Below are positions 27,823 through 37,326 of a stretch of DNA of 64,000 nucleotides, piece after piece. The notes beneath the pieces were generated by a model that saw only the letters and a program-made list of their open reading frames with translations, searched no databases and was not told the origin of the DNA. Every line of letters begins with the position of its first letter. Position 1 is the first letter of the stretch. Source of the stretch: Paraburkholderia aromaticivorans. Lineage in GTDB: Bacteria > Pseudomonadota > Gammaproteobacteria > Burkholderiales > Burkholderiaceae. The stretch covers positions 372,001 through 436,000 of the forward strand of contig NZ_CP022989.1 of assembly GCF_002278075.1 (NCBI RefSeq), given 5' to 3'. A program made the position numbers and the translations under genes.

Positions 27823-29310
27823 TCAGCGTCGTGGGCGGGTTTGTCCGCGGCCCGAACGGTGAGTCTCATGTCTGTCGTCGTCCGCCGTCGAGATCATTTC
27901 TGCTTCGCGCGCGACGGCGTTCCTGGCCAACGCTTTCAATACGCCCGCCAGAATCCGGGCGCCGATATCGTGGTGAAAGATCCAGACGCCGTAGATTCGT
28001 CCGGTGAATGCAACCTCGCTCCCAATCTCCGCATCGGGCCGGAAACCGGCGCCTAGCCCAAATGTGAATAGTCCGCGTATCGCATCTCCGTGGATGTCGA
28101 GCGGGCGGCCAAATTTGTCGACTTCGATTCCGCCCTGGCTGAACTGGAGGGGAATTGTCGCGCCTCGGTGATCGACCAGGGCGGACATGTTGGGCCCGTA
28201 ACCTGCCCCATGAATCACGGCGCATGAGTTGGCCAGACAAGCGGCGGCGCGGGCGTGGGCGGCTTTTCCGGAGGCTGCATCGATCAATTCGATGCGCGGT
28301 TTCGTACCGGCTACGCGACCGTGCGACATGACGGAACAGGCCACCTCGAACGCGCGGTAACGCAGGCCGCTCGAACGATTGACGCGCTGGGTGACCGGGC
28401 AGATATCGGTTACTGGATCGACTGCGTAGCCCCATGCACGCGCATCATGCTCGGTTTCAAAAAACAACCGTATCGGCGAGCGGTGAATGACGGAGATTTC
28501 ATCCAGGCCGGCACCGCCAAGATCTGTCGCAAGGCGCTCGATCATCGTGAACGCGCTGTGCGACCCGCCGATGATCGATATCCGGTTCGTAAGCCCGGCC
28601 GTAGGTGGCGCGAAGACGGGTGCGAAGGTGCCGACCAGTTGAGTCTTCGTGAGGCGAAGCAGGTCGTCCGACGTGCGAATCATGACGCCGTTGCCCGGCG
28701 GAGGAATGTCCAGCGTGCGACACAGTTCGTCGACTTCTTCGACGCGCTGCGAACCGCCCAGATTCATCACCACGGTGTCGCTGATAACCAACCGGCGTTC
28801 CGCTTGTTTGCGCGTGTCGTGATGGACGATCTCGAACCGGCCGTCTTTACAGCGCCGAATCGCCTCGATTTCATGTCCACGCAGCACGTCGACATCGAAG
28901 TGTTCGACAAGATGAGCGATCAAGCGCTCGGCGGCGAGCGTGAGAAGTTGACCAACTTCCGAGAGCAGCGGTGCGGCGTCGGGATCCGCGGCCATTTTCC
29001 TATGCAAGGCGTTGAATTCGCGGATGTCGCCGAACACGTCGTCGAAGCGTTCGTGCTCGAGGCACGCGAGGAACGTTTTGGCGACCGAGTTGCCTGTGAC
29101 GTTCACGTAGTCACCAAGCTTGCCCGCCCCCAAACTGACGCGTTTGTCGATGATCAGCAAACCGTTTCTAGCAACCTCCGCCAGCTTGCCACTCTTGAAC
29201 GCGCAAAACAGGAAGCCCATCCCCGCGGGGCCGGCCCCACACAAAACACACGAATAATCGCTTGGTACGCTGCCGGAGCTTTCCGGGATTTCCGCTGAGG
29301 AACTCTGCAT
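27823..29310 (-). CDS. FAD/NAD(P)-binding oxidoreductase of unknown substrate
   Basis: The ~495-residue protein has an N-terminal FAD-binding Rossmann motif, VLCGAGPAGMG, near residue 22. A second nucleotide-binding segment, ISIIGGSHSAF, lies near residue 245, and a C-terminal FTFGLGAGFRPD block fits FAD binding. This two-dinucleotide layout is that of class B flavoprotein monooxygenases and related lysine/ornithine hydroxylase-like proteins. The usual FxGxxxHxxxY/F fingerprint of Baeyer-Villiger enzymes is not visible. The start is uncertain: ATG 29310 is nearest to the domain, while an in-frame start at 29370 would add 20 residues. It stands alone between a regulator gene and a chemoreceptor gene. 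I cannot name a substrate. Confidence 0.75.
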   Translation of the reverse strand: MQSSSAEIPESSGSVPSDYSCVLCGAGPAGMGFLFCAFKSGKLAEVARNGLLIIDKRVSLGAGKLGDYVNVTGNSVAKTFLACLEHERFDDVFGDIREFNALHRKMAADPDAAPLLSEVGQLLTLAAERLIAHLVEHFDVDVLRGHEIEAIRRCKDGRFEIVHHDTRKQAERRLVISDTVVMNLGGSQRVEEVDELCRTLDIPPPGNGVMIRTSDDLLRLTKTQLVGTFAPVFAPPTAGLTNRISIIGGSHSAFTMIERLATDLGGAGLDEISVIHRSPIRLFFETEHDARAWGYAVDPVTDICPVTQRVNRSSGLRYRAFEVACSVMSHGRVAGTKPRIELIDAASGKAAHARAAACLANSCAVIHGAGYGPNMSALVDHRGATIPLQFSQGGIEVDKFGRPLDIHGDAIRGLFTFGLGAGFRPDAEIGSEVAFTGRIYGVWIFHHDIGARILAGVLKALARNAVAREAEMISTADDDRHETHRSGRGQTRPRR

Positions 29311-29685
29311 AACTGATAGGTTCGAACGTTGTCGGTGGTTGGTGCGCACGGCGCGCGTTGCCAGTGTCAAGGTTGTTCCTCGGCTCGCAATCTACACACA
29401 ATATCCCCGAATGCCATGCATCACTCTGTGCGCTCGCGCACAGACAATATTCCGGAACCTTACCGAATGAATGGAACAATTTTCCGGATCGCCGCCGGTG
29501 TCGGGAAAAAATGCTGCGATCTAGTGTTGACGCACCGCCATCGCCGTCAAACGGCCCAATGGTATGGGTCGCTTCAACCTTTATTGATTTGCATGACTTA
29601 CTAATAATTGCGATCCGTTGTGTCAATCGCGCCACAATAGTCACCCCAATGCGTATGCCGCGCCTTGGTAGCGCGGCCCTCTTCA

Positions 29686-31233
29686 CTACGCCATCTGAAA
29701 CACCGCCACCGCGTCGCGCAATATCGTCGCCTGCTCTTCCAGCGATTTCGCCGCCGCAGCGGCTTCTTCGACGAGCGCCGCATTGTGCTGCGTGACTTCG
29801 TCGATCTGCGATACGGCCTTATTGACCTGCTCGATACCGTCACTCTGTTCGAGCGCGGATGCCTCGATCTCGTTCATCACACCGGTCACGCGTTCGACGG
29901 CGCTCATGGCTTCGTGAATGGTCTTCTGCGCGTCGGACACGAGCGATGCGCCCTCCTGCACCTTGGCGGCCGATTCGCCGATCAACTCCTTGATTTCCTT
30001 CGCGGCCGCACCCGAGCGCTGGGCGAGGCTGCGCACTTCCGAGGCCACGACAGCGAACCCACGTCCCTGCTCGCCGGCCCGCGCCGCCTCGACCGCCGCG
30101 TTCAACGCCAGAATGTTGGTCTGAAACGCAATTCCTTCGATCATGCCGATGATTTCCGTCACCTTGCGCGACGACTCGCTGATCCCATCCATCGTTTCAG
30201 TGACCCGCGACACCACCGTACCGCCACGCGTGACCGTGTCGAGCGCGCCATGGGCGAGCCGGTTCGCCTGCTTCGCGTTGTCGGCATTCTGTTTCACCGT
30301 GGCCGACAGCTGCTCCATGCTCGCAGCGGTCTGCTGAAGGGCCGCTGCCTGCTGCTCCGTGCGCGAAGACAGATCCGCATTGCCCGATGCGATCTCGTTA
30401 GCCCCCTGCGTGATTGCCGTCGTACTGCCGCGCACTTTGGACACTGTCTCGACGAGACCGTCGCGCATCTTCGTCAACGCCGCCAGCAATTGCCCCATCT
30501 CGTTGCGCGATTTGACCTTGATGGCAACCGTCAGATCGCCGGCGGCAATACGCTCGAAGTGCTTGACGGTCGCATTGACCGGCTTGATCAACGCCGCGGA
30601 CAAACCAATGCGCGCCGCCACGCCGATCACGATCGCGATGGCGCCGATCGCGGCGAACAGCAGCGTCGCGATCTGGAAACGTTGCGCCGCCGTTTCGACT
30701 TGCTGGTGCTGGCTGTCCACCTGCGTGCGCTCGAGCGCGTCGATCGCTTTCGAATAGGTGGCGTAAAAGCCGTTCGCCGTCTCGCCCTGAATGTTGCGGA
30801 AGGTGTTGAAATCAAAGTCGGCAAGCGCCTTGAAGGCCGGTTCGATCGCCTTATCGACCAGCGCACTGCGCGCCTGCTCGACGCTCTGCGCGAGCTTCTG
30901 CTCGTTCTCGCTGGCAAACGGACCGGCCATGTAGCTGCGGAAGTCTTTGTTCGATTCGACCAGCACCTTGTGCGCGGCCGGCAACAGGTCATCGGTCTGC
31001 TTGCCGACGCTAAAGAGCGTCTGATACGAACCGAGTGCAAGCTGAACTCGCAGCAGCTTCTCGGAACTCGCCTTCAGATGGGACAGCGCGGCCGCGCTAC
31101 GCTGCGTGTCGTCGAGGCTGCCATTGGCCAGCTTGAGCGCGCCATAGCCGACACCGATCACTGTCAGCAGGAAAGCGACAAATACGCTGATCACCAGCGT
31201 CAGGCCGCCACGAATTGTGATGTTATTTAGCAT
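29686..31233 (-). CDS. Methyl-accepting chemotaxis protein (Tar-like layout)
   Basis: The 515-residue receptor has a first membrane helix at residues ~10-30, a periplasmic helical sensor of about 160 residues, a second helix near 190-212, a HAMP domain and a long signalling domain. The hairpin tip carries the conserved [18 protein letters not shown] and [15 protein letters not shown] segments. The ligand domain resembles the four-helix MCP type, but the ligand is unknown. There is no CheR-binding pentapeptide at the C-terminus, which ends VAVFQMA. ATG 31233 has CGGAG seven bases upstream. It is divergent from the WecA-like gene, with 272 bp between them. Confidence 0.93.
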   Translation of the reverse strand: MLNNITIRGGLTLVISVFVAFLLTVIGVGYGALKLANGSLDDTQRSAAALSHLKASSEKLLRVQLALGSYQTLFSVGKQTDDLLPAAHKVLVESNKDFRSYMAGPFASENEQKLAQSVEQARSALVDKAIEPAFKALADFDFNTFRNIQGETANGFYATYSKAIDALERTQVDSQHQQVETAAQRFQIATLLFAAIGAIAIVIGVAARIGLSAALIKPVNATVKHFERIAAGDLTVAIKVKSRNEMGQLLAALTKMRDGLVETVSKVRGSTTAITQGANEIASGNADLSSRTEQQAAALQQTAASMEQLSATVKQNADNAKQANRLAHGALDTVTRGGTVVSRVTETMDGISESSRKVTEIIGMIEGIAFQTNILALNAAVEAARAGEQGRGFAVVASEVRSLAQRSGAAAKEIKELIGESAAKVQEGASLVSDAQKTIHEAMSAVERVTGVMNEIEASALEQSDGIEQVNKAVSQIDEVTQHNAALVEEAAAAAKSLEEQATILRDAVAVFQMA

Positions 31234-31472
31234 TGGGTCTCCGGAACGTCTTGCCGATCGGCGGCGAAAAACAGGTTGCAAGCGCACGCGCCGTGTTTTT
31301 ATGCGCGTCACTTACACTTCGCCGCATCCAGGTTAACGACCCCGCAGGCCTGCCGCTAAATAGGTGGAATCCATGACTGGCGGGCGTTTGCGGGCAGTTT
31401 GCGCGCACTATCTGGGATCGCCGCGGCATCGCGCCGAGGCGCCGCTTTTCGAGGCACCCGGCGTTTCATTTG

Positions 31473-31478
31473 TATAAT
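31473..31478 (+). promoter_or_regulatory. Candidate -10 element (TATAAT) for the WecA-like gene
   Basis: A perfect TATAAT preceded by TG lies 28 bp before ATG 31506. This would give a leader of about 20 nt. No good -35 hexamer is present at the usual spacing, so it may depend on the TG or on an activator. It supports ATG 31506 over the earlier TTG 31470, which lies upstream of the hexamer. Confidence 0.4.
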
Positions 31479-31505
31479 TCGGCGTCTTCGCTCAGGCCCA
31501 CTTTC

Positions 31506-32606
31506 ATGCTTAGTTTTGCGCTCGGCTTTCTCGTTTCACTGCTGATCACGTTGTTGATCGTGCGCTATGCGCATCTGCATGAAAAATTCTCCACGGATAC
31601 CGATCTGGCCGGTGTGCAGAAATTCCATGTTCGCCCGGTGCCGCGCATCGGCGGAACCGGCATTCTGCTCGGGTTGATCGTCTCCGCCGTGCAGCTGCAT
31701 CACGCGTACCCCGCCGTGTCAGGCGGCATTCTCGGGCTGATTGCGTGCGGCATGCCGGCCTTCGGCTCGGGTCTGGTGGAAGACCTGACCAAGCGCGTGT
31801 CGCCGCTAGCGAGGCTCGTCTGCACGATGGCGGCGGCCGCGCTCGCGTATTTTCTGCTGAATATCGCCGTGACCCGCATCAGCGTGCCGCCGCTCGATTT
31901 CCTGCTCTCGTACGCGGTGATCTCCTGCGCGGTGACGGTGCTGGCGGTTGCCGCGCTCGCCAATGCGATCAATATCATCGACGGCTTCAACGGGCTGGCG
32001 TCGATGGTCGCGTTCATGATGTTCGCCTCGCTCGCCTACGTGGCGTTCCAGGTTTCCGATCCGATCGTGCTGTCCGCCTCGTTCATGATGATGGGCGCGG
32101 TGCTCGGCTTCTTCATCTGGAATTTCCCGGCGGGGCTGATCTTTCTCGGCGACGGCGGCGCCTATTTCATCGGCTTCATGCTGGCCGAACTGTCGATCAT
32201 GCTGGTGATGCGCCATCGCGACGTGTCGGCCTGGTATCCCGTGCTGCTGTTCATGTATCCGATCTTCGAGACCTGTTTCTCGATCTACCGGAAGAAATTC
32301 ATTCGCGGCATGTCGCCCGGCATTCCCGACGGCGTGCATCTGCACATGCTGGTGTATAAGCGGCTGATGCGCTGGGCGGTAGGCGCGCGCACCGCTCGCG
32401 AATTGACGCGGCGCAATTCGTTGACGTCGCCGTATTTGTGGCTGCTGTGTCTGATCGCGGTCGTGCCGGCCACGTTGTTCTGGCGGCATACGCTGCATCT
32501 GTTCTGCTTCGTGGTGGTGTTTGCAGCGACATATGTGTGGCTTTATGTGAGCATCGTGCGGTTCAAGTCGCCGCGGTGGATGGTGGTAAGGAAGAGGAGA
32601 CAGTGA
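31506..32606 (+). CDS. WecA-family polyprenyl-phosphate N-acetylhexosamine-1-phosphate transferase
   Basis: The 366-residue protein has about eleven membrane helices and the MraY/WecA family motifs: KFHVRPVPRIGG at the first cytoplasmic loop, ANAINIIDGFNGLAS (the metal and lipid binding DGxxGL block) and FLGDGGAYFIGF. A VHLHMLVYKR histidine motif stands in place of the usual HIHH. It should link a UDP-N-acetylhexosamine to undecaprenyl phosphate and start a glycan chain. ATG 31506 is chosen because of its family N-terminus and the TATAAT just upstream. It is monocistronic and convergent with the NERD gene, 42 bp away. It is the second of three initiating transferases in the window. Confidence 0.88.
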   Translation: MLSFALGFLVSLLITLLIVRYAHLHEKFSTDTDLAGVQKFHVRPVPRIGGTGILLGLIVSAVQLHHAYPAVSGGILGLIACGMPAFGSGLVEDLTKRVSPLARLVCTMAAAALAYFLLNIAVTRISVPPLDFLLSYAVISCAVTVLAVAALANAINIIDGFNGLASMVAFMMFASLAYVAFQVSDPIVLSASFMMMGAVLGFFIWNFPAGLIFLGDGGAYFIGFMLAELSIMLVMRHRDVSAWYPVLLFMYPIFETCFSIYRKKFIRGMSPGIPDGVHLHMLVYKRLMRWAVGARTARELTRRNSLTSPYLWLLCLIAVVPATLFWRHTLHLFCFVVVFAATYVWLYVSIVRFKSPRWMVVRKRRQ

Positions 32607-32648
32607 GCCCAGTTCACCCCTCCTCGTATCAGCAGTGTCAGGTCCGGG

Positions 32649-33215
32649 CTAGTCCTGGCCGCGCGAGCGGCCCTCCTGGATTCGTTGCCGGTGTTCAACG
32701 AGAGCTTCGGGGCGCGTGTCTGCATGCCGCAAGATCGCGTCCACTATCGCGCGAACGGGCAGGTGCCCGGTCCCGGTGCGCGCAAACTGCTGCTGTCGTA
32801 CCCGCAGGTGCCGGTAAAGTTCGCTACGCTCAAGCAGCGCCGCTGGAAGTGTGGGGGCTACCATTGCCGCTTCATGCGAAAAGACACCGAGCCCTTCGAC
32901 GATCCACAGCCGCGGCGGAAGCAGGTTGCGCAAAAACCGGACCTTCGTCGCATTCTGCTTCATTGGCGAGGTGCGCACGAACCGCTGTCCTTCCACCGTT
33001 GTGAGCGTCAACGTGTCGTCGGTTTCACTGTGTGTGACTACACCGGCCCAATGCTTTGTTTCGACCACGAAGACTCCGAACTGCGTAATCGCCAGATGAT
33101 CGATTTCTGCAGTCGGAAAGGTGCTCCCCGGCGCATGGATCAACACGAGACCATCCAATACTGCCCAGTTTTCGCCGCACAAACGTGTGAGGTGCCAGCG
33201 CAGCTCGGCTGACAC
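32649..33215 (-). CDS. NERD-domain protein (predicted nuclease-related), intact motif
   Basis: The 188-residue protein matches the nuclease-related domain (NERD) pattern. Residues ~18-60 hold VLDGLVLIHAPGS, then AEIDHLAITQFGVFVVETKHW. The Asp and the E-T-K form the D...E-x-K core of restriction-endonuclease-like folds. The C-terminal half is helical and basic, ending IQEGRSRGQD. It starts at GTG 33215 directly after GGGAGG. A 14-residue ORF with a strong ribosome binding site lies about 100 bp upstream. A related gene that has lost the motif sits at 39309-39854. NERD proteins are usually taken as DNA-processing enzymes, but no role is proven here. Confidence 0.75.
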   Translation of the reverse strand: MSAELRWHLTRLCGENWAVLDGLVLIHAPGSTFPTAEIDHLAITQFGVFVVETKHWAGVVTHSETDDTLTLTTVEGQRFVRTSPMKQNATKVRFLRNLLPPRLWIVEGLGVFSHEAAMVAPTLPAALLERSELYRHLRVRQQQFARTGTGHLPVRAIVDAILRHADTRPEALVEHRQRIQEGRSRGQD

Positions 33216-33314
33216 CTCCCTCTCTCCCTCTTCCCCCCGCCCTTGGGCAGAGGCCGCCCGCGCTTCTCGAACTTCCTCATCAGCCGACCGTTTATCGTTA
33301 CAGCTCAGATACGC

Positions 33315-33359
33315 TTACAGCAATGCACTCGCGAGCCCGAAGATAGTGTGAATCAGCAT
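33315..33359 (-). CDS. Candidate 14-residue hydrophobic leader or micropeptide
   Basis: ATG 33359 is preceded by AAAGGAGAAGCCAGC, close to the best possible ribosome binding site. It opens a frame for MLIHTIFGLASALL, ended by TAA at 33315-33317. The peptide is almost wholly hydrophobic. It lies 99 bp before the NERD gene GTG and could be a leader peptide or a tiny membrane peptide. Such a short frame cannot be proven by sequence alone. Confidence 0.3.
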   Translation of the reverse strand: MLIHTIFGLASALL

Positions 33360-33422
33360 GCTGGCTTCTCCTTTGTTTAGGTAGGTGAAACCAGCGTATC
33401 GAGCGCTAGGGGAAGTCAAGCA

Positions 33423-33635
33423 TCAGGACAGGATCGTGAGCCCGGGAGGAAGCCGCTTTTCTCGTGGCTGACCATCGTTCAGGGCCTCACAGACAGAATG
33501 CGTGGTTGTCCCCAGCGCGCGGGCCGCCTTGCGCAGGTCGCCACGGTGTTCCGTGAGGGCCTCCATGGCCTTATCGCTTGTGAGCATCGGTATGTCTGGT
33601 CGCGAGTAGGCATGCCGCATGCGAGCATTGGACAT
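33423..33635 (-). CDS. Small HTH-like protein (hypothetical)
   Basis: The 70-residue product contains AMEALTEHRGDLRKAARALGTTTHSVCEAL at residues ~23-52. This has the spacing of a Fis-type helix-turn-helix (A-A-x-x-L-G followed by a recognition helix). It may be a small DNA-binding regulator of the island. ATG 33635 has only a weak GAG upstream. An in-frame start at 33677 would add 14 residues. Its 5' end overlaps the end of the recombinase N-domain gene by 65 bp in another frame. Confidence 0.45.
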   Translation of the reverse strand: MSNARMRHAYSRPDIPMLTSDKAMEALTEHRGDLRKAARALGTTTHSVCEALNDGQPREKRLPPGLTILS

Positions 33636-34047
33636 GTCTGCTCTCGACACTCGACGCACCCACGGTGAGAGGCGCACTCAGTAAAGCGATGAGCTGGCGC
33701 TTTCGGATCCATTGCAAAAACTGGCGCCAATGCTCGAGCCTCTCGGCCGCCTCTTCAGATGTCAGCCGCTGCGTGGACCAGCGATTGATGAGGACCCGCA
33801 AATGCTCGCTGCCGAAGTTCCACGGTGTTTGTAAAGCATACCCGCTGGCGCGCAGCGCCTCAAAACCCGCCAATACCTCCGCCACCCGCCGGCATTGGGT
33901 TTCAGCCGGCACAGGATCCTTGGCCCGAGTGCGCCAATCATACGTCGACGTGACACGGCCCCGGGCAAGCCTGCGGAATTCCCGCCTGAATTCATGCGGC
34001 AGACTGCTGCAGGCAATCACGTACCGGTATTCGTAAAGAATGTACAT
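33571..34047 (-). CDS. Stand-alone recombinase N-terminal (SAM-like) domain protein, probable remnant
   Basis: The 158-residue product has a basic N-terminus followed by RVAEVLAGFEALRASGY and LRVLINRWSTQRLTSEEAAERLEHWRQFLQWIRK. This fits the N-terminal core-binding domain of the phage-integrase type found in 'integrase domain-containing' proteins. There is no catalytic domain (no R...HxxR...Y). It is either a truncated integrase or a DNA-binding derivative. ATG 34047 has AAGGA about nine bases upstream, so expression is plausible. The complete recombinase of the same island is at 36220-37317. Confidence 0.5.
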   Translation of the reverse strand: MYILYEYRYVIACSSLPHEFRREFRRLARGRVTSTYDWRTRAKDPVPAETQCRRVAEVLAGFEALRASGYALQTPWNFGSEHLRVLINRWSTQRLTSEEAAERLEHWRQFLQWIRKRQLIALLSAPLTVGASSVESRHVQCSHAACLLATRHTDAHKR

Positions 34048-34561
34048 GTTTGTTTTCCTTGTATTGATTCCGTGACTTGGTCGATGCCACACCGGCACCG
34101 ACCGGCGTTCAGCGGCGCGGCGAGCGCGCTGCCGTTTGAGTGCGCTGTTTATCGGGCCGCGCGCGCCACGGGCAAGGAAGTGTGCAGACGATGGCTAGAT
34201 GCCATCGAGACGCAGTCAGAGGTGAAGTTGGAACGGCCGACGCTACACGCCGCCTGGACCGGGATGGCCGTCAGAAGTTCGCAAAGAAGAAAAAAGGGAA
34301 GGAGGAGGGACAGCCGAAAGACAGGCACTAAAACTCACAGTGCCAAGGAGCGCGTACAGTGTCCAGAGAGCCAACCAGAGGCGTACGGGCGAACGGCTTT
34401 GCCGACAGGCCGATCGCAAAAAATACGGACGGCTATGGCAGTGCAAGATCGATGCGTTGTGGACGCAGGCGTGAATATACCCCCACGCCGTCAAAACTGG
34501 CAAGCCGGCGGCTCACGGTACCCATGCTATGCTGGACACACCGAAACAGCGGGGAGCCAGC
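34048..34561. other. Island spacer without a supported gene
   Basis: A plus-strand frame (33895-34770) runs through this stretch, but it has biased composition and no domain. The segment near 34083-34270 (CAVYRAARATGKEVCRRWLDA) looks vaguely protein-like and may be a remnant. I do not annotate a gene. Confidence 0.3.
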
Positions 34562-34852
34562 ATGGACATCGCATGGCCGTTACTTGGACTCAATGTAATG
34601 TTTGTAGGCATGGGCTGGATGATGGACCGTGGTGCGCGCCGGCAGAGGAGGCAGCTCATTGCGCGACGTTCATCGGTCGCAGCTTCGTCCCAGAGGGAAC
34701 CGCAACCGCGCGCCGTCGCGTTGCACCGGAGAGAACTGCACTGCCCACATTGCGGCCATACCATCGGTGACCGGGATTTCGCACGGCCGCATGCGCCGAC
34801 GACCTACCGGCCGACACGCGAATTACCGTATTCCAGACGGCCCCCCATCTGA
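34562..34852 (+). CDS. Small membrane-anchored protein with a CPHCG motif (hypothetical)
   Basis: The 96-residue product starts with a hydrophobic segment (AWPLLGLNVMFVGMGWMM). A strongly basic stretch follows, then a single CPHCG knuckle near residue 62 that resembles half of a zinc ribbon. GGGGAG lies seven bases before ATG 34562, which supports translation. I do not recognise a family. It is isolated on the plus strand of the accessory island. Confidence 0.45.
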   Translation: MDIAWPLLGLNVMFVGMGWMMDRGARRQRRQLIARRSSVAASSQREPQPRAVALHRRELHCPHCGHTIGDRDFARPHAPTTYRPTRELPYSRRPPI

Positions 34853-36219
34853 GCGCGAACACACTGACGCTCACGTAGCCCGCGATATTCAGCCTTCAGG
34901 CCGCGCGGAAGGGACGACTTTTCAGAGCACTGCGCGGATCGGCCAATTTCTCGTTGGAGCACTTCGCGGACGCGGCCACGCTGTTTGCGTCGATCGTGGC
35001 GGCCACCTTACTCCCCACTGATGTACCGCGCTGAGACAATGCGGCTGTCACCGACTGACTACGATTCGCTCAACGATTGCTCAATGCGTTGGCCAGACAA
35101 CAGAATCTCTCTCGTCCCCCATTCGCAGTGACGTACGCCGCCAACCCGTTGGTCAGGCAAGGAAGCGCGCCAGGATGGGGGCCGAACGTAATCGCCGACC
35201 GTGGACTGGTGTGCGATCGAAGGTCACCACATAGTGTTGCGTCGCGGGCCACTCGAGGACGTTGCCCATGCTGCGGCGACCTGCTTTTTGTGCGAAAGCG
35301 ACACCCCCCTTTTGCTATCTCTGCAGCTATGTTCTAATGATTGCAGTACCGTTCGCTCACGTCACGAGCATCGACCATTACACCCCTTGCTGGGGGTTGG
35401 GGGCTTTTTAGCCCAATTTCTATACAAGCATTGCTCAGCCTCACGGCGAAGCAAAGCACTTTGCCAAGTTCGTGTTAGCAGCATCAACATGAATCGGGCG
35501 TGCACGGCTCAATCGAGCCAGAGCCTTTTCCAAAGCAAGAAGTTCCCACAGCGTCATTCGCGTGGTGCCTCTCTCACTCTTTCAGGCCAGCACGCGCAGT
35601 CGGTGTCGCGTCGCGACCAGTTACCGCCTGTGCGGTAAGTGATCGCTCGCCAACGGAAGTTCCGTACAGGCGAGTCTTTTCAACGTACCAGGGATTCGCT
35701 CCCTGACGCCTACGCCACAGATACGAGCGGTGTTCGTGACGCGGCCATGCCGCCAATGTCTTCCCGATGTCGAGGAAGCATCTTCTCCTTGCGATATACA
35801 GCGCGGTATCCATCAAGACAAACCTTGCGATTCATTCATCTCCGGATGAAGGCCGCAAGCGCTCCAATCGCGGCGTCTGCTCCCATGACGGGTGCAGAAG
35901 GAGTGTCTTTGTCAGACACCCGCCACTCACCGCTCCCGCATTGACGCAATTCCTCTTCGCGGGCTTCCACTTTCCATCCAGAACCTGCTTTCACCAAGGG
36001 CCTATCCGTAACCGGATCCCACAGCTCAACGCATTACCCGGCCCTCTCCCCGAATTCAATTGCTTACGTACGCGCTCGCCCCGCCCCGGCCAAGCCCGTC
36101 ATTGCAGACATCCGAACGTATTCCGGATCTGTCACGAGCTCATCGTGACTGGGGCCGTGTTTGCCTCCCCCCGCGGGCGAACATGAGTTGACATGCGGGT
36201 CACACCCGGGAGCTAGCTC
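34853..36219. other. 1.37-kb island region with no recognisable gene
   Basis: No frame here has a domain, a good ribosome binding site or natural codon use. It includes a G-rich element at 35382-35403 followed by a small GGGCT/AGCCC hairpin with a TTTT loop (35401-35414). This may be decayed mobile DNA or hold a non-coding RNA, but I cannot support either. Confidence 0.4.
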
Positions 36220-37317
36220 ATGAGCATGATGTCAAAGGCCATACACAATTCCGCAGTAAGCAGCAAAAAAGCAGGAGGCAGCTTTGCAACTCAGCAGAAC
36301 AGGCGGTTCGATACAACAGGCCTTTTGCGCTTTGCCAGGCAGCTAGGGGAACTACGCGCATCGGTCAGTGAAATTCCGGAATGGGTGATTCATGCCTATG
36401 CCCAATACTGCATGGCGCAGGGCAAGACCGCGGGCACCCTTGCGAACATATTTTCGGCTGTTCGTGTCACATCACGCTTTGCCGGCCGGAACATTGACGA
36501 AGTGTGCAACAACAAGGAACTTCAACTCGTTCGACGAGTACGGAAAGGGACAAAACGGGCCCTGAACCCGATCGAAATTGACGAGCTGATTGGCAGAGCG
36601 AAAGGGATAGACCACGGGCTCATGCACATGATATCGCTCGCACAGCATCTCGGCCTTCGACGCAAGGAGGCGCTAATGTGTGCACCCGATCTCGGAATGT
36701 GGCTTGACGCACTCGTGCGCGGCGATTCCGCGCTTCCGTTGATGCGTGGCTCGAAAAACGCAAGACCGAGGCAAGTGCGGATCATCGAGAGCGAGCGCTC
36801 GCAGACGATTGAAGCAATCCGTTCCGCGCTCGCGTACGCTCGCGAATACAATCTCGAATTGATTACTGGCAACGGCAAGACGCTCAGATCAGCAATGAAT
36901 CGACTCAAAGCACTGCTCCGCCGGGCTGGTATGGTCGGGCCAATCAGCTTTCATTCACTTCGTTACACGTATGCGCTCAAGAGTGCAGTCGAAATGCTGG
37001 AGGCGGAAATGGCCCCCTACGAGGTTTTGGTGGAACTCAGCGAATCGCTTGGACACGGCCCTACCCGCATCCAGATGATTCTTGGACACTACTGCCAGCC
37101 GATCCGGGAGAGGTTCGAGGGGCATATATCACTGCACAATATCGATGCCGATCGTCGCCGCCCACCGAGCAAACTACCGCGGGCGACAGCGCGCCTTCTG
37201 GCAAAACGCCGACATGGCGCGTTAAGCGGCTATCCTATCGGCCAACCAAATGGGGCGCACGATCTGGCATGTTCGGCAGACGACGCGCTAATGGAACAGC
37301 ATCCTTCCAACACTTGA
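36220..37317 (+). CDS. Tyrosine recombinase ('integrase domain-containing' type)
   Basis: The 365-residue protein has an N-terminal SAM-like domain (residues ~28-90) and a catalytic domain. The likely first catalytic Arg is in SLAQHLGLRRKEAL, and the HxxR box is FHSLRYTYA. A third block, LSESLGHGPTRIQMILGHY, would supply the His and Tyr. The spacing from the LGH histidine to the Tyr is three residues longer than in XerC/D, so the nucleophile assignment is uncertain. GGGAG precedes ATG 36220. It may have moved this island or an earlier element. A 122-residue gene follows ten bases later. Confidence 0.75.
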   Translation: MSMMSKAIHNSAVSSKKAGGSFATQQNRRFDTTGLLRFARQLGELRASVSEIPEWVIHAYAQYCMAQGKTAGTLANIFSAVRVTSRFAGRNIDEVCNNKELQLVRRVRKGTKRALNPIEIDELIGRAKGIDHGLMHMISLAQHLGLRRKEALMCAPDLGMWLDALVRGDSALPLMRGSKNARPRQVRIIESERSQTIEAIRSALAYAREYNLELITGNGKTLRSAMNRLKALLRRAGMVGPISFHSLRYTYALKSAVEMLEAEMAPYEVLVELSESLGHGPTRIQMILGHYCQPIRERFEGHISLHNIDADRRRPPSKLPRATARLLAKRRHGALSGYPIGQPNGAHDLACSADDALMEQHPSNT

Positions 37318-37326
37318 GAGACCTCC

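Noticed and set aside
29665..31230. A 521-residue open frame on the plus strand
   Set aside because: It is antisense to the chemoreceptor gene and has the same Arg/His-rich shadow composition.
33895..34770. A 291-residue plus-strand frame in the island
   Set aside because: It has no domain, no ribosome binding site and overlaps a better-supported minus-strand gene. Its composition is random-like.
35382..35414. G-rich element with a small hairpin and T-run, a possible terminator or RNA
   Set aside because: The T-run is inside the hairpin loop rather than after the stem, and no gene ends nearby.
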